Of a DNA stretch of 63,370 bases, positions 1 to 7,557 are shown one piece after another. The stretch covers positions 1 to 63,370 of the forward strand of contig JALOCA010000017.1 in the NCBI GenBank assembly GCA_023227965.1, given 5' to 3'. Made by a program: the position numbers and the translations under genes. Under the pieces are notes generated by a model. The model did no database searches. It was not told the origin of the DNA and worked only from the letters and a program-made list of their open reading frames with translations. Every line of letters starts with the position of its first letter. The stretch's first letter is position 1. The DNA comes from Lentimicrobiaceae bacterium. GTDB lineage: Bacteria > Bacteroidota > Bacteroidia > Bacteroidales > JALOCA01.

Positions 1-290
1 GACATTTGCCAGCCTTTATGACCATTCCAGTCAATCAAGTTATTCCTGACAGGTTGCTCCTCAGCAGAGCCTGCTTCCGCTTACTTGATAAACAAAACTA
101 TTAAATTAAACACAAGGTGAATAAAAATCATGAAAATAAACAGCATCAAAAATGTCCATTAGAGCATTTCGCGTTCAAAACAGCATCATTTTTGTCCATT
201 ACGCCTTTTTTCACAAAAGAATAAATAACGTATGCAATAGTAACCGAAAGCAGGATAAAAACGATGATATTTTGTGTCATAACCATAAAA

Positions 291-328
291 AATGAATGAT
301 CCCGGGGCTAGCCCCGAGGTCATTCATT
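291..328. repeat. 38-bp near-perfect inverted repeat (hairpin)
   Basis: The left arm AATGAATGATCCCGGGGC pairs with the right arm at 16 of 18 positions around a central TA. The GC-rich core CGGGGCTAGCCCCG is a perfect palindrome. A T-rich stretch follows on the plus side, so it could work as a transcription terminator for whatever lies to the left. It could also be a dispersed REP-like palindrome. Confidence 0.7.
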
Positions 329-343
329 AAATGTATTTTTTAC

Positions 344-502
344 CCCGGCTGAACGGTACAGATAGTCATCGGGATTCCGCTCGCAACAATGCGGAATTTG
401 TAATTCCGCCAAAAGCTAAGAGCCAAAAGCCAAATAATATAAATGGAAACAGAAAATTACAAATTTTTAACTTTCCGAGCAGAATTGCAAATTCCGCTCT
501 TT
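344..502. repeat. Dispersed palindromic repeat, copy 1 (MITE-like)
   Basis: This copy is alignable over about 160 bp with the copy at 10707-10870. Shared landmarks in order are CCCGGCTGAAC, a hairpin containing ATAGTCATCGGGATTC, CTCGCAA.AATGC.GAATTT.TAATTCCG, a variable middle, GAAAACAGAAAATTA.AAATTT, and a closing palindrome around AATTCCGCTC. It has no coding potential. Such small palindrome-bounded elements are typical non-autonomous repeats. Confidence 0.65.
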
Positions 503-596
503 AATGTTCGACATGCTAAAAAACATTGTTGCAAAAAGGCATCTTCTGTTTTCAGCCATAAACTTTCCCAAAACAATTACTGTTTATACTGCAAAT

Positions 597-1238
597 TTAT
601 TGTTTAATAATTTTCTGCCGTATTACTTTTGAATCTTTTGTAATTAATTCAACAATATAAAGTCCCGATGGCAGATTTTCGATACAAATTTTATTGTTTA
701 CTGGTGTTGTTGATGTCATTGTTTTCCCCTCACTGTCGTATAGATTTATCTTGCCAATCTTTTCTCCGTTAGTAATAGTTATCTCCTGAGTGGTTTGATC
801 ATATTGAATGGTAATTTTTGTTGCTGATTTATATTCAGAAATAGAAATGGGCAAACCATCATTAATAACAATATTTGATGGACCGGATTCTCCTTCGGGA
901 TTTGTGTAAACTGCCGTGATCCACATTTCGCCTATTGGTCCAAATTCTAATTCATAATACAATTCGGATGTTGATGCAATGATTGTGGTGTCATGTGTCC
1001 AATAATTATAGTAATAAATGTTGTAATGATCCAAAGTTGCATTGGTGGTGGTTGTATTAGGTGCAGCCCACGAAAAATTGGAACAATAGGTTGGTCCGGC
1101 AACCCAATTGCCTTCACAATATCCTCCCTGGTCAATCATTATATAATTTAACGAATATTCAAAATTAGTAGGCGCCGGAAATTGTGCAAATGTTGTTATC
1201 GAAAACATCATTAATAAAATGGTAAAATACTTTTTCAT
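597..1238 (-). CDS. Secreted protein with T9SS type A sorting domain
   Basis: A 213-residue exported protein. Residues 1-18 form a Sec signal peptide (MKK, hydrophobic run, then FAQ). The middle (about 20-125) is rich in Tyr, Asn and Trp and has the look of a fibronectin-III/immunoglobulin-like domain (FEYSLNYI, NATLDHYNIYYY, GPSNIVI). The last 75 residues carry the T9SS C-terminal domain pattern: INLYDSEGKT, then ENLPSGLYIVELIT, then basic KVIRQKIIKQ. Proteins of this type are exported by the type IX system and attached to or released from the cell surface. A possible -7 box (TATTTTTG on the minus strand, 1300-1307) lies upstream. The specific function is not evident. Confidence 0.85.
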   Translation of the reverse strand: MKKYFTILLMMFSITTFAQFPAPTNFEYSLNYIMIDQGGYCEGNWVAGPTYCSNFSWAAPNTTTTNATLDHYNIYYYNYWTHDTTIIASTSELYYELEFGPIGEMWITAVYTNPEGESGPSNIVINDGLPISISEYKSATKITIQYDQTTQEITITNGEKIGKINLYDSEGKTMTSTTPVNNKICIENLPSGLYIVELITKDSKVIRQKIIKQ

Positions 1239-1377
1239 TTGTTATTGATTTTATTTTTATTTATCAGGCTTTTGCCTTATTAAAATTTTAAGAATTTATC
1301 AAAAATAATTTTACTATTAAATCCTAAATCTGCAATTTGCAGTCTACAATCTCAAATCTTAAATCTCAAATCCAAAA

Positions 1378-2121
1378 TTACCCCGGGTTTGTCGGTGGAG
1401 GATTTTCGTTGCCACTCGTATTATCGCCATACCGGTTTTTATAAATTACTCCCCATTGGCTACATTGTAGGCGATGGGCTGCCGGTTCACTTTTACGAAA
1501 ATAAAATTCTACTTCGTCCCACAAATCGACAATCAGCTCATCGGCTTCATCGCGGAGCTTCTGAATTTCTTCCTGCTCAGCAGTCAATCCTATTTTCTTA
1601 TCCGATTGTTGCTTTAGCACGGCTTTAAAATCGTCTAAAGCTGTTTTTACTTCATCAGCCGAGGGCATTGCCATCGAAACTCCACCTTGTGCCATACGGG
1701 CAGCTTCGCCATCAATAATAAGCGCTCCCCAATGCAGGATACTATTTACGGAAATGATTACAGGCACATCATTTCCTCCGGCATCGAGTCCGTAAAGGTT
1801 GCGATCGGAGGATTTGAACAAACCACGTTCGATACCATTGTTAAGGTTTTGGAAATAATGAGAAATCAGTTTTTTTACTATCTCCTTTTTAATGTCTTTT
1901 TGCATTGTTGCCTTGCTGCGCTCCGAAATGGCAAGGTTACGATTGTTATAAGCCGTATTAAATCTTGGTGCAAAAAGTTTGAGATGTTCCATGGTCCCCT
2001 TTAAAAAAATCTTTTTGGCGTCTTCTTTTGGTTCGCCCTCCGGGGTAAAGATAAGCCCGTGCATGTTGGTTAATACATTGCTCCGGTCGCCATCGCTGTT
2101 GGGATGATAAAGAAAAGGCAT
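1378..2121 (-). CDS. Conserved protein of unknown function
   Basis: A 247-residue soluble protein with no signal peptide or membrane segment. It is largely helical (about 70-110 and 165-215) with a long charged helix (AEQEEIQKLRDEADELIVDLWDEVEFYF) and a short low-complexity Pro/Asn tail. I do not recognise a family with a known activity. The start is well fixed: a canonical Shine-Dalgarno AAGGAGG lies six bases before the ATG and a full promoter lies further upstream. It is transcribed alone, away from the downstream lipoprotein gene. Confidence 0.8.
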   Translation of the reverse strand: MPFLYHPNSDGDRSNVLTNMHGLIFTPEGEPKEDAKKIFLKGTMEHLKLFAPRFNTAYNNRNLAISERSKATMQKDIKKEIVKKLISHYFQNLNNGIERGLFKSSDRNLYGLDAGGNDVPVIISVNSILHWGALIIDGEAARMAQGGVSMAMPSADEVKTALDDFKAVLKQQSDKKIGLTAEQEEIQKLRDEADELIVDLWDEVEFYFRKSEPAAHRLQCSQWGVIYKNRYGDNTSGNENPPPTNPG

Positions 2122-2127
2122 AATGAA

Positions 2128-2214
2128 CCTCCTTTTTTAAGTTTGTTTTACATTGGTTAATTGTTTAAGTGATTTAGAAAGAGCAAAGTTAAGAAAAACA
2201 AGTAAATTTACAAA
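2128..2214 (-). promoter_or_regulatory. Promoter and Shine-Dalgarno of the 1378-2121 gene
   Basis: Read on the minus strand, TTTG (2211-2214) is followed by a 19-base spacer and TAACTTTG (2184-2191), an ideal match to the Bacteroidota primary-sigma promoter (TTTG - N19 - TAnnTTTG). The AAGGAGG at 2128-2134 is a strong Shine-Dalgarno site, unusual in this phylum, where most genes lack one. Confidence 0.75.
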
Positions 2215-2409
2215 AAAAATGTTAAAAAATGTTAAATATTTTATAATCTATTGTATTACTATTAGTTAAAACCAGAATCAATAGTAACATTTTCTTCATG
2301 CAAAATGAAAATAAAATAATTATTATCAGGATATTATCTGTAAATGATAAGGTATAAAATATTTTTTAGTTTTTGAACCCCAAAAAATAAAAATATTAAA
2401 TTTAACATA

Positions 2410-2617
2410 TCGTTCTTTCGCAGGAAAAATGGTCAGTTAAAATTTTATAATTATTCTTTCGCAGTAAAAATAATTGGTTGGAAATCGGAGCATCATTTTT
2501 TCGCCGTAAAAATGATCAGTTGAAAATCTAAGCATTATTTTTGTGCAGTAAAAATGACTAATTGAAAATCTAAGCATCGTTTTTTCGCAGTAAAAATGAC
2601 TAATTGAAAATTAAATA
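2410..2617. repeat. Tandem repeat, about five copies of a 42-bp unit
   Basis: Units begin at about 2410, 2452, 2493, 2535 and 2577. The consensus has a T-run, CGCAGTAAAAATGA, CTAATTGAAAATC and TAAGCA. The unit is 41-42 bp and copies 3-5 are the best conserved. Each unit contains an inverted repeat of the T-run and the A-run; in the third it reads TCATTTTT ... AAAAATGA. The array lies in a 680-bp gene-free stretch between two divergently placed genes. Confidence 0.85.
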
Positions 2618-2751
2618 TCGTTTTTACCCATCATAAGTATCTGATAATTGATATTTTATACAACTAATCAAAGATTATACCCATAAATTAATCTGAATTC
2701 GTATCCGGGCATGACTAACTAATCGAATAATGACCATTCTATTTTCTATAA

Positions 2752-2759
2752 TAAATTTG
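2752..2759 (+). promoter_or_regulatory. Possible -7 box of the C39-like lipoprotein gene
   Basis: TAAATTTG fits TAnnTTTG and lies about 43 bases before the ATG at 2803. No good -33 element is seen at the expected distance, so this is a single-box match only. Confidence 0.4.
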
Positions 2760-2802
2760 TATCTTGCATCCTCTTTTTATTTCATTTCAAAATAAAACTA
2801 CC

Positions 2803-3450
2803 ATGAATAAATTATTTCTTTTTGCAGTATTTTGTCTTCCTCTTTTCATCTCAGCATGTAAAAAGGACGACAATGATGAGGATAACCAGGCAGGCGCTTC
2901 TGATTATTATATTACTGATATTTATGAAAACACCAATCGTCCGGGTTTTGTTTTGCTCAATCTGAACGCTTATCAGCAAACAACGGAATATACCTGTGGT
3001 CCCGCTTCTGCGCTTACGCTTTTGCATTATTATCATAGGGAAGGAGACGAGATGAGCATTGCTTCGGAGATGCATACCAGCACTTCCACCGGAACTACAC
3101 CCGAAAATTTGGCAACATGGCTCGGCAATAATGGTTTTATTGTAAATTGGGGCGAAAATGGAACCCTGGAAATGATAAGGCAAAATCTGGCAAACAACAC
3201 CCCTACCCTTTTGGAATGGAGCGACTGGGGCGGACATTGGGTGCTTGCCGTGGGTTATGATACGCGTAATACCGAAGACCCAATGGATGATGTGATCATT
3301 TTTGCCGACCCTTACGACCGGCACGACGACCTTGTGGATGGCATAGACTGGTTTAATGCCCAACGGTTTTATTATATGTGGTACGATGCCTTGCTTTTCG
3401 ACAGGGTAATGCACCGGGTATATATAACGGCGACTCCTGAAAGTAAATAA
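2803..3450 (+). CDS. C39-like peptidase family lipoprotein
   Basis: A 215-residue predicted lipoprotein. The start at 2803 is chosen because it begins an orthodox lipoprotein signal (MNKLFLFAVFCLPLFISAC) with Cys19 as the lipidation site; an upstream TTG in frame would add a meaningless extension. The mature part has the papain-like C39 layout: a catalytic Cys in TTEYTCGPASALTLLHYY, a His in GGHWVLAVGYD, and an Asp in FADPYD. The peptidase_C39-like fold covers nearly all of the mature protein. It probably acts on peptides at the cell surface or in the periplasm; the substrate is unknown. It is a single-gene unit. Confidence 0.85.
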   Translation: MNKLFLFAVFCLPLFISACKKDDNDEDNQAGASDYYITDIYENTNRPGFVLLNLNAYQQTTEYTCGPASALTLLHYYHREGDEMSIASEMHTSTSTGTTPENLATWLGNNGFIVNWGENGTLEMIRQNLANNTPTLLEWSDWGGHWVLAVGYDTRNTEDPMDDVIIFADPYDRHDDLVDGIDWFNAQRFYYMWYDALLFDRVMHRVYITATPESK

Positions 3451-3614
3451 GTGCCTAAAATGCCTAAAGTTTGGAGTGCCTGAAGTTTTGGTTTGCTTTC
3501 CAATCGCTTGCTAAACGTTTCATTGTTTGATTAAGTACTTTAGACACTCGTAACTTTAGTCCACTCTAAGTACTAATTGCATTTCTAAAGTTAAAGCAAC
3601 TGCCGAATATTCCT

Positions 3615-3820
3615 TGCTTAGCAGTTCCGATAGTCATTGGGATTCAGTTAGGCAATTTAATTAGCTAATTAGTTAATTTGCTAATTAGCTAATTATTATT
3701 GTTCAATTAAATAATTGCAAAAAAGTATTCAAATAATTTGGATATTTTAAATTTAATATATTTGTGGGCAAAAAGTAAGAGATAAAGTAAAAATAACCAC
3801 AATGCGGATGTTTACTCGTT
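3615..3820 (+). repeat. Promoter-bearing direct repeat, copy A
   Basis: First of four copies (A-D). In order: a short hairpin around GATAGTCATTGGGATTC, GTTAGGCAATTT, a block with the perfect palindrome AATTAGCTAATT twice, a promoter (TTTG 3737-3740; TATATTTG 3757-3764), and a terminal segment AATGCGGATGTTTACTCGTT. The terminal GTT (3818-3820) begins GTTACCT, the start of the module holding the 3858-4901 gene. The sequence between 3451 and 3615 holds only repetitive GTGCCTAAA-type phrases. Confidence 0.85.
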
Positions 3821-3857
3821 ACCTGCAAGGCTAAAAAATGCACACAACTTATAGATA

Positions 3858-4901
3858 ATGAAACTATTTACAGTTGATAAAGAAGGAAAATTGATTCAAT
3901 ATAAAGAGCATTCTTTCGGGATTGATAATAAAGAATCTGACCTTGAGATTTTATTAGAGAATAATCCAGAATGCTTTTTTGATGATGGCAAAATTCTTAT
4001 AATTGGTCGTCAAGTATTGACAAATTTAGGCACTTGGATTGATTTACTTGGTCTTGATAGATTTGGTAATACTGTTGTGATTGAATTAAAACGTGGTAAG
4101 ACACCACGAGAAACGGTATCTCAATTATTAGAATATGCCTCATTCATTGATAATCTGGATTATGAACAATTGAATCTGATTTATCAAAACTATATCGGCG
4201 AGGAATCATCTTTAGAAACATATCATCAAGAATATTTTGATTCCATAGATTCCGATAATGTTGCGTTTAATAAAGCATCAAAATTAATGATTGTCGCACA
4301 GGACATAAGTCCTTCGATTAAACAGTCTGCCGAATATTTAAGAAAAAAAGGAATTGATATATACTGCATGGTGTTTAAGTATTTCTTAAATCATGCTTCA
4401 GAAAAGATGATTGCTATTGATTTTGTAGTTGGAGAAGATACCTTTATTCGTTCTGATTCAATAAAATCAACAGCTCAATTACCCAAAGTAGATGAAAAGA
4501 GATTTTTTGATTCATTGGATTCTTTTGGTAAACCTGTTTTTCAGCAATTATTTGATTTTGCAAGAGCTAATGGATTATTGATTCGTTGGGGTTCAAAAGG
4601 ATTTTCGATAAACGTTACTATAAATGATGGATTTGTTGGATTATGTTTTGGTTATCCGCCGCAATCAGTATTTAAACAAAGTATTTATACTGGATTTGAG
4701 GAGATAAGGAAAAAAGTAAATAATTCAGATTCAATTATCGAGTTGTTTAGGTCGGAATTAGAGAAAACCAATAAATTTATATCGGCAAAATCTAATCTAA
4801 AATGGATTGTAGATAAACCTACAGATAATAATGACATTAGTAACTTTTTGATAATTCTGAAATTAATGATAGATAAAATACAAGAAAACGAATTAAAATA
4901 A
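3858..4901 (+). CDS. PD-(D/E)XK nuclease, NucS/DUF91-like
   Basis: A 347-residue soluble protein. Residues 40-100 hold the nuclease signature: Asp62 in TWIDLLGLD, Glu76-x-Lys78 in VVIELKRG, and Gln89 in QLLEY, the pattern of the NucS/RecB-like PD-(D/E)XK superfamily. The second half (about 205-345) has the look of an additional DNA- or protein-binding domain (FFDSLDSFGKPVFQQLFDFARANGLLIRWGSKGF). It is transcribed from the promoter in repeat A and is the only gene of its module, which closes in an attC-like sequence. The likely role is DNA cleavage in repair or defence, which I infer only from fold and context. Confidence 0.75.
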   Translation: MKLFTVDKEGKLIQYKEHSFGIDNKESDLEILLENNPECFFDDGKILIIGRQVLTNLGTWIDLLGLDRFGNTVVIELKRGKTPRETVSQLLEYASFIDNLDYEQLNLIYQNYIGEESSLETYHQEYFDSIDSDNVAFNKASKLMIVAQDISPSIKQSAEYLRKKGIDIYCMVFKYFLNHASEKMIAIDFVVGEDTFIRSDSIKSTAQLPKVDEKRFFDSLDSFGKPVFQQLFDFARANGLLIRWGSKGFSINVTINDGFVGLCFGYPPQSVFKQSIYTGFEEIRKKVNNSDSIIELFRSELEKTNKFISAKSNLKWIVDKPTDNNDISNFLIILKLMIDKIQENELK

Positions 4902-4907
4902 AGCTCA

Positions 4908-5042
4908 GCAGGTAACAACGGGTCATAAAACATGTCGGTTTTAGTGGGTTTTCGAGCGTTTCATCCCACATCAAGTTTTGTATCGTGGGATACAGACGTA
5001 GCCACGCATTCCGGCACGCTTCATACCCGCAGATCGTTAGCG
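4908..5042. other. attC-like recombination site 1
   Basis: GCAGGTAAC (4908-4916) is the exact reverse complement of GTTACCTGC at the start of the same module (3818-3826). That is the relationship between the inverse core and core sites of an integron gene cassette. Between it and the next core GTTAGCG (5036-5042) lie CGGGT...ACCCG and ATCCCAC (4963-4969)...GTGGGAT (4985-4991) inverted repeats, so the whole can fold into one long imperfect hairpin. Its length of about 135 bp is within the range known for attC sites. Confidence 0.55.
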
Positions 5043-5064
5043 AATGGTATAAAAACCAAACAAC

Positions 5065-6021
5065 ATGAAATATTTAGCAATAGATGTTGAAACCGCAAAT
5101 GCAGATTATTCAAGTATCTGTCAAATAGGAATTGCGGAATTTAAAAATGGAAAAGTCATTGATAAATGGAGCACATTAATAAATCCAGAATCATATTTCG
5201 ACCCATTTAATATTTCCATTCATGGCATAAAAGAATCTGATGTTAAAAACTCCCCGACTTTTGATAAAATCTACGAGGAAATTAAAAATCGGCTGGAAGA
5301 AAAAATTACTGTTCATCACATGCCATTTGATAGAGTTGCATTAAACAGAGTTTGTGAAGAATATCAACTGCCGCCAATAAAAACAAAATGGTTGGATTCT
5401 GCTAAAATAACAAGGAGAACATGGGAACAATTTGCCTATAAAGGTTATGGACTAAAAAACATTGCTGACTTTTTAGAAATTAAATTCGAACATCACGATG
5501 CACTTCAAGATGCAATTGCAGCAGGTTTAGTAGTTGCAAATGCATGTTTAATTAAAGAAATATCAATTGAAGATTGGTTCCAAAGAATTGGAACAGAAAT
5601 AAATCGAAAGACTTCAAAATCTAATTATTCAGCATCCGTTAAACGGGACGGTAATTCTGAAGGTTCTCTTTTCGGAGAAAATTTGGTATTTACAGGTGCT
5701 TTATCACTACCAAGAAAAGAAGCTGCAGTAATTGCTGCAAAAATTGGGTGCAATATTTTAGATTCAGTTACTCAAAAAACCACAATATTAGTTGTTGGAA
5801 CCCAAGATTCAACAAAATTAGCTGGCTATGAGAAAAGTTCGAAACATAGAAAAGCAGAAGAATTAATTGAAAAAGGAAATCAAATAAAAATTTTGTCGGA
5901 GAAGGATTTCATTAAAATGTGCAATGACGAAGACAAAGAATTAAATCTTGAAATACTAACATCTGAGCTCCCTGCAGAGCGGGAATTTGCAATTCCGCCA
6001 GGAATAAAGCGTAATTTATAA
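5065..6021 (+). CDS. DnaQ-like 3'-5' exonuclease with BRCT domain
   Basis: A 318-residue protein. Residues 1-160 are a DEDDh exonuclease: Asp7 and Glu9 in AIDVET, Asp89 in MPFDR, and His144/Asp149 in HHDALQDA. Residues about 200-290 form a BRCT domain (LFGENLVFTGALSLPRKEAAVIAAKIG...TTILVVGTQDS), the combination found in proofreading-type exonucleases linked to DNA repair. The last dozen residues (EREFAIPPGIKRNL) are encoded by a dispersed palindromic repeat, so the natural C-terminus has been replaced. The gene starts 22 bases after attC-like site 1. Confidence 0.85.
   Translation: MKYLAIDVETANADYSSICQIGIAEFKNGKVIDKWSTLINPESYFDPFNISIHGIKESDVKNSPTFDKIYEEIKNRLEEKITVHHMPFDRVALNRVCEEYQLPPIKTKWLDSAKITRRTWEQFAYKGYGLKNIADFLEIKFEHHDALQDAIAAGLVVANACLIKEISIEDWFQRIGTEINRKTSKSNYSASVKRDGNSEGSLFGENLVFTGALSLPRKEAAVIAAKIGCNILDSVTQKTTILVVGTQDSTKLAGYEKSSKHRKAEELIEKGNQIKILSEKDFIKMCNDEDKELNLEILTSELPAEREFAIPPGIKRNL
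5974..5999. repeat. Dispersed palindrome inside a coding end
   Basis: GAGCGGGAATTTGCAATTCCGC is an imperfect palindrome of the same family as those at about 395-415, 478-500 and 10840-10862. Here it lies in frame at the 3' end of the exonuclease gene and supplies its final codons before the stop at 6019. Confidence 0.65.
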
Positions 6022-6049
6022 TAACATTCCAAACAATGCAGCCTGTCTA

Positions 6050-6214
6050 TTTAATTAGCTAATTAGTTAATTTGCCAATTAGCTAATTATTATTGTTCAA
6101 TTAAATAATTGCAAAAAAGTATTCAAATAATTTGGATATTTTAAATTTAATATATTTGTGGGCAAAAAGTAAGAGATAAAGTAAAAATAACCGCAATGCG
6201 GATGTTTACTCGTT
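6050..6214 (+). repeat. Promoter-bearing direct repeat, copy B
   Basis: This is the shortest copy. It lacks the leading hairpin and GTTAGGCAA of the others, so the shared core begins at TTTAATTAGCTAATT. It has the promoter (TATATTTG 6151-6158) and ends at CGTT, with the core reading GTTGTGG at 6212. The end folds well: AGTAAA (6180-6185) pairs with TTTACT (6205-6210) and CCGC (6191-6194) with GCGG (6198-6201). The copy directly follows the exonuclease gene, where that module's attC would be expected. Confidence 0.85.
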
Positions 6215-6229
6215 GTGGACAAGTAGAAA

Positions 6230-6325
6230 ATGACAATACGAATAGGCACAAAGACCTCCAAAGAAAAAAAAGTTCGAATCGTCTTGACAGAATTAACTAA
6301 CTATAAATATAAAGTGGAGACCTGA
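6230..6325 (+). CDS. Possible 31-residue ORF or gene remnant
   Basis: An ATG-started frame of 31 codons begins 18 bases after the core of repeat B and encodes a basic peptide (MTIRIGTKTSKEKKVRIVL, continuing to a TGA). It may be the broken front of a former cassette gene or simply a chance frame. No homologue is recognised. It lies in the leader between the repeat promoter and the TM2 gene. Confidence 0.25.
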   Translation: MTIRIGTKTSKEKKVRIVLTELTNYKYKVET

Positions 6326-6389
6326 TACCACTAAAAAAAGGGGCGTTACCGAAAAGCCTGAGAGTAGGGTAATTTTTTAAAATAAATAT

Positions 6390-6725
6390 ATGGAAAAGTC
6401 AAAAGTAGACATGTTTATCGGCATGAATGCCGAGAATTTTAATCCACAAGATATTATGGTTATTAAGGAAAGACTTGAAAAAATGGATGATGATAAATTT
6501 TATCTAATTCAATGTACAGAATTTCAAAAACCATCAATAATTTTAATTATTGCAATTCTATTAGGGTGGGAAAGATTCTGGTTAGATGATATGGGACTTG
6601 GAATTGTAAAAATACTAACTTGTTATGGTTGCGGTATTTGGTGGCTAATAGATATTATTTCAGCAAAAGAACGCACAAAAAAATATAATTTTAAAATATT
6701 TGTTCAAAAAACATCTTTTTTATAG
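6390..6725 (+). CDS. TM2 domain-containing membrane protein
   Basis: A 111-residue protein. The N-terminal 50 residues are polar (PQDIMVIKERLEKMDDDKF). Two membrane helices follow (IILIIAILLGWERFWLDD and GIVKILTCYGCGIWWLIDII), with the charged turn typical of the TM2 domain, then a basic tail. TM2 proteins are small inner-membrane proteins of unclear function. The gene overlaps the downstream DUF2752 gene by 26 bases, so the two are translationally coupled; this pair recurs in Bacteroidota. It is probably driven by the promoter in repeat B. Confidence 0.8.
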   Translation: MEKSKVDMFIGMNAENFNPQDIMVIKERLEKMDDDKFYLIQCTEFQKPSIILIIAILLGWERFWLDDMGLGIVKILTCYGCGIWWLIDIISAKERTKKYNFKIFVQKTSFL

Positions 6726-7071
6726 ATTGGATTTTAATATAATAAGAAAGCAAGTTGAAAAATCATGCTTTCTTATTTATTCGAAACTATTAGGGTTAAC
6801 TATCTTCCCTTTCTTATTATATCTCGTTCCTCTTTACTGGTTGAATAAGCAACATTCAATATGTTTGATTAAAAATATTTTTGGAGTTGAATGTTATGGT
6901 TGTGGAATAGCTCGAGCAATAATATCTGCAATTCAATTTAATTTCGTAAGTGCTTATGAGTATAACCATCTAATAATAATTGTTTTGCCTATTTTAATAT
7001 ATCTATGGGTTAAGATGATTATTAACACCATAAAACAAATAAAAGAAAACCTGCCCATAACAAATCGCTAA
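6700..7071 (+). CDS. DUF2752 membrane protein
   Basis: A 123-residue protein with two to three membrane helices (LLGLTIFPFLLYLVPLYW, FVSAYEYNHLIIIVLPILIYLWVKMII). It has the DUF2752 signature of a Cys followed by GVECYGCGIARAI and a tyrosine/asparagine-rich YEYNHL segment. The start is a TTG at 6700 overlapping the TM2 gene; a second TTG at about 6727 is an alternative. Its last codons and stop lie inside attC-like site 2, as happens in compact integron cassettes. Function is unknown. Confidence 0.75.
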   Translation: MFKKHLFYRLDFNIIRKQVEKSCFLIYSKLLGLTIFPFLLYLVPLYWLNKQHSICLIKNIFGVECYGCGIARAIISAIQFNFVSAYEYNHLIIIVLPILIYLWVKMIINTIKQIKENLPITNR

Positions 7072-7148
7072 ACCCTATGCTCATAAGCCTTAATCGCTTC
7101 CGCGATTTATTGAGCAATCGCATAGTGTATAGCGGCCAAGCGTTGGCG
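7053..7148. other. attC-like recombination site 2
   Basis: GCCCATAAC (7053-7061) matches the reverse complement of this module's start (GTTGTGGAC, 6212-6220) at 7 of 9 positions. Inside, CGCTAAACCCTATGC (7066-7080) pairs with GCATAGTGTATAGCG (7120-7134) at 13 of 15 positions, and AATCGC (7092-7097) pairs with GCGATT (7102-7107) at the tip. The site closes with GTTGGCG at 7142-7148. The architecture of nested arms, short loop, inverse core and core is that of an integron attC site of about 95 bp. Confidence 0.65.
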
Positions 7149-7173
7149 GAAATATTAAAAAAATCAGACAGCG

Positions 7174-7266
7174 ATGAATGGATATGATAAATTGATTATT
7201 GCATGTGATAAAAGCATAGATTTTTATACAAATCATTTGACATCCCTCGCTGAGCAGTTCCGATAG
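7174..7266 (+). pseudogene. Truncated ORF interrupted by repeat C
   Basis: An ATG 26 bases after the end of attC-like site 2 opens a frame (MNGYDKLIIACDKSIDFYT...) of about 24 plausible codons. It then runs into the leading hairpin of repeat C and stops at 7264. The spacing after the attC core is right for a cassette gene, so this looks like the front of a gene cut off when repeat C arrived. The product is not recognised. Confidence 0.35.
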
Positions 7267-7453
7267 TCACTGGGATTCCGTTAGGCAATTTAATTAGCTA
7301 ATTAGTTAATTTGCAAATTAGCTAATTATTATTGTTCAATTAAATAATTGCAAAAAAGTATTCAAATAATTTGGATATTTTAAATTTAATATATTTGTGG
7401 GCAAAAAGTAAGAGATAAAGTAAAAATAAACTCAATGCGGATGTTTACTCGTT
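7249..7453 (+). repeat. Promoter-bearing direct repeat, copy C
   Basis: Full-length copy with the leading hairpin (GATAGTCACTGGGATTC), GTTAGGCAATTT, paired AATTAGCTAATT-type palindromes, and promoter (TATATTTG at 7390-7397). It ends at CGTT with the core GTTAGGG from 7451. Near-identical to copies A and B over the core. Confidence 0.85.
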
Positions 7454-7557
7454 AGGGGCAAGTTTAATAAGAAAACCTACATGAAACATAAATTAGTTAA
7501 AAGAAATAAGAATACTATGAAAAATGGACTGCTTCAATTAAGAAACAGCCCACTTTT

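Larger units (their letters stand above)
1..596. other. Left-edge gene-free region
   Basis: No convincing gene is seen in this stretch. A short open frame at about 3-113 on the plus strand runs off the window edge and could be the tail of a gene, but its product is not recognised. The phrase AACAGCATC followed by an A- or T-run and TGTCCATTA occurs twice (about 140 and 179). The stretch also holds a large hairpin and one copy of a dispersed palindromic repeat, listed separately. Confidence 0.5.

Noticed and set aside
1389..2004. Plus-strand ORFs opposite the 1378-2121 gene
   Set aside because: The minus-strand gene has a promoter and Shine-Dalgarno; the plus frames are antisense shadows.
3661..3720. 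Repeated TTAGCTAATTAG blocks considered as a CRISPR array
   Set aside because: There are no regular spacers; the blocks are internal palindromes of the 165-215 bp repeat, which itself is separated by kilobases of genes.
6340..6375. GGGGCGTTACC...GCCTGAGAGTAGGGTAA resembles part of a TPP riboswitch
   Set aside because: Only the GGGG/CTGAGA-like half is present; the second conserved half does not follow, and an ACCTGAT phrase lies on the wrong side. The downstream gene is a TM2 protein, not a thiamine gene.
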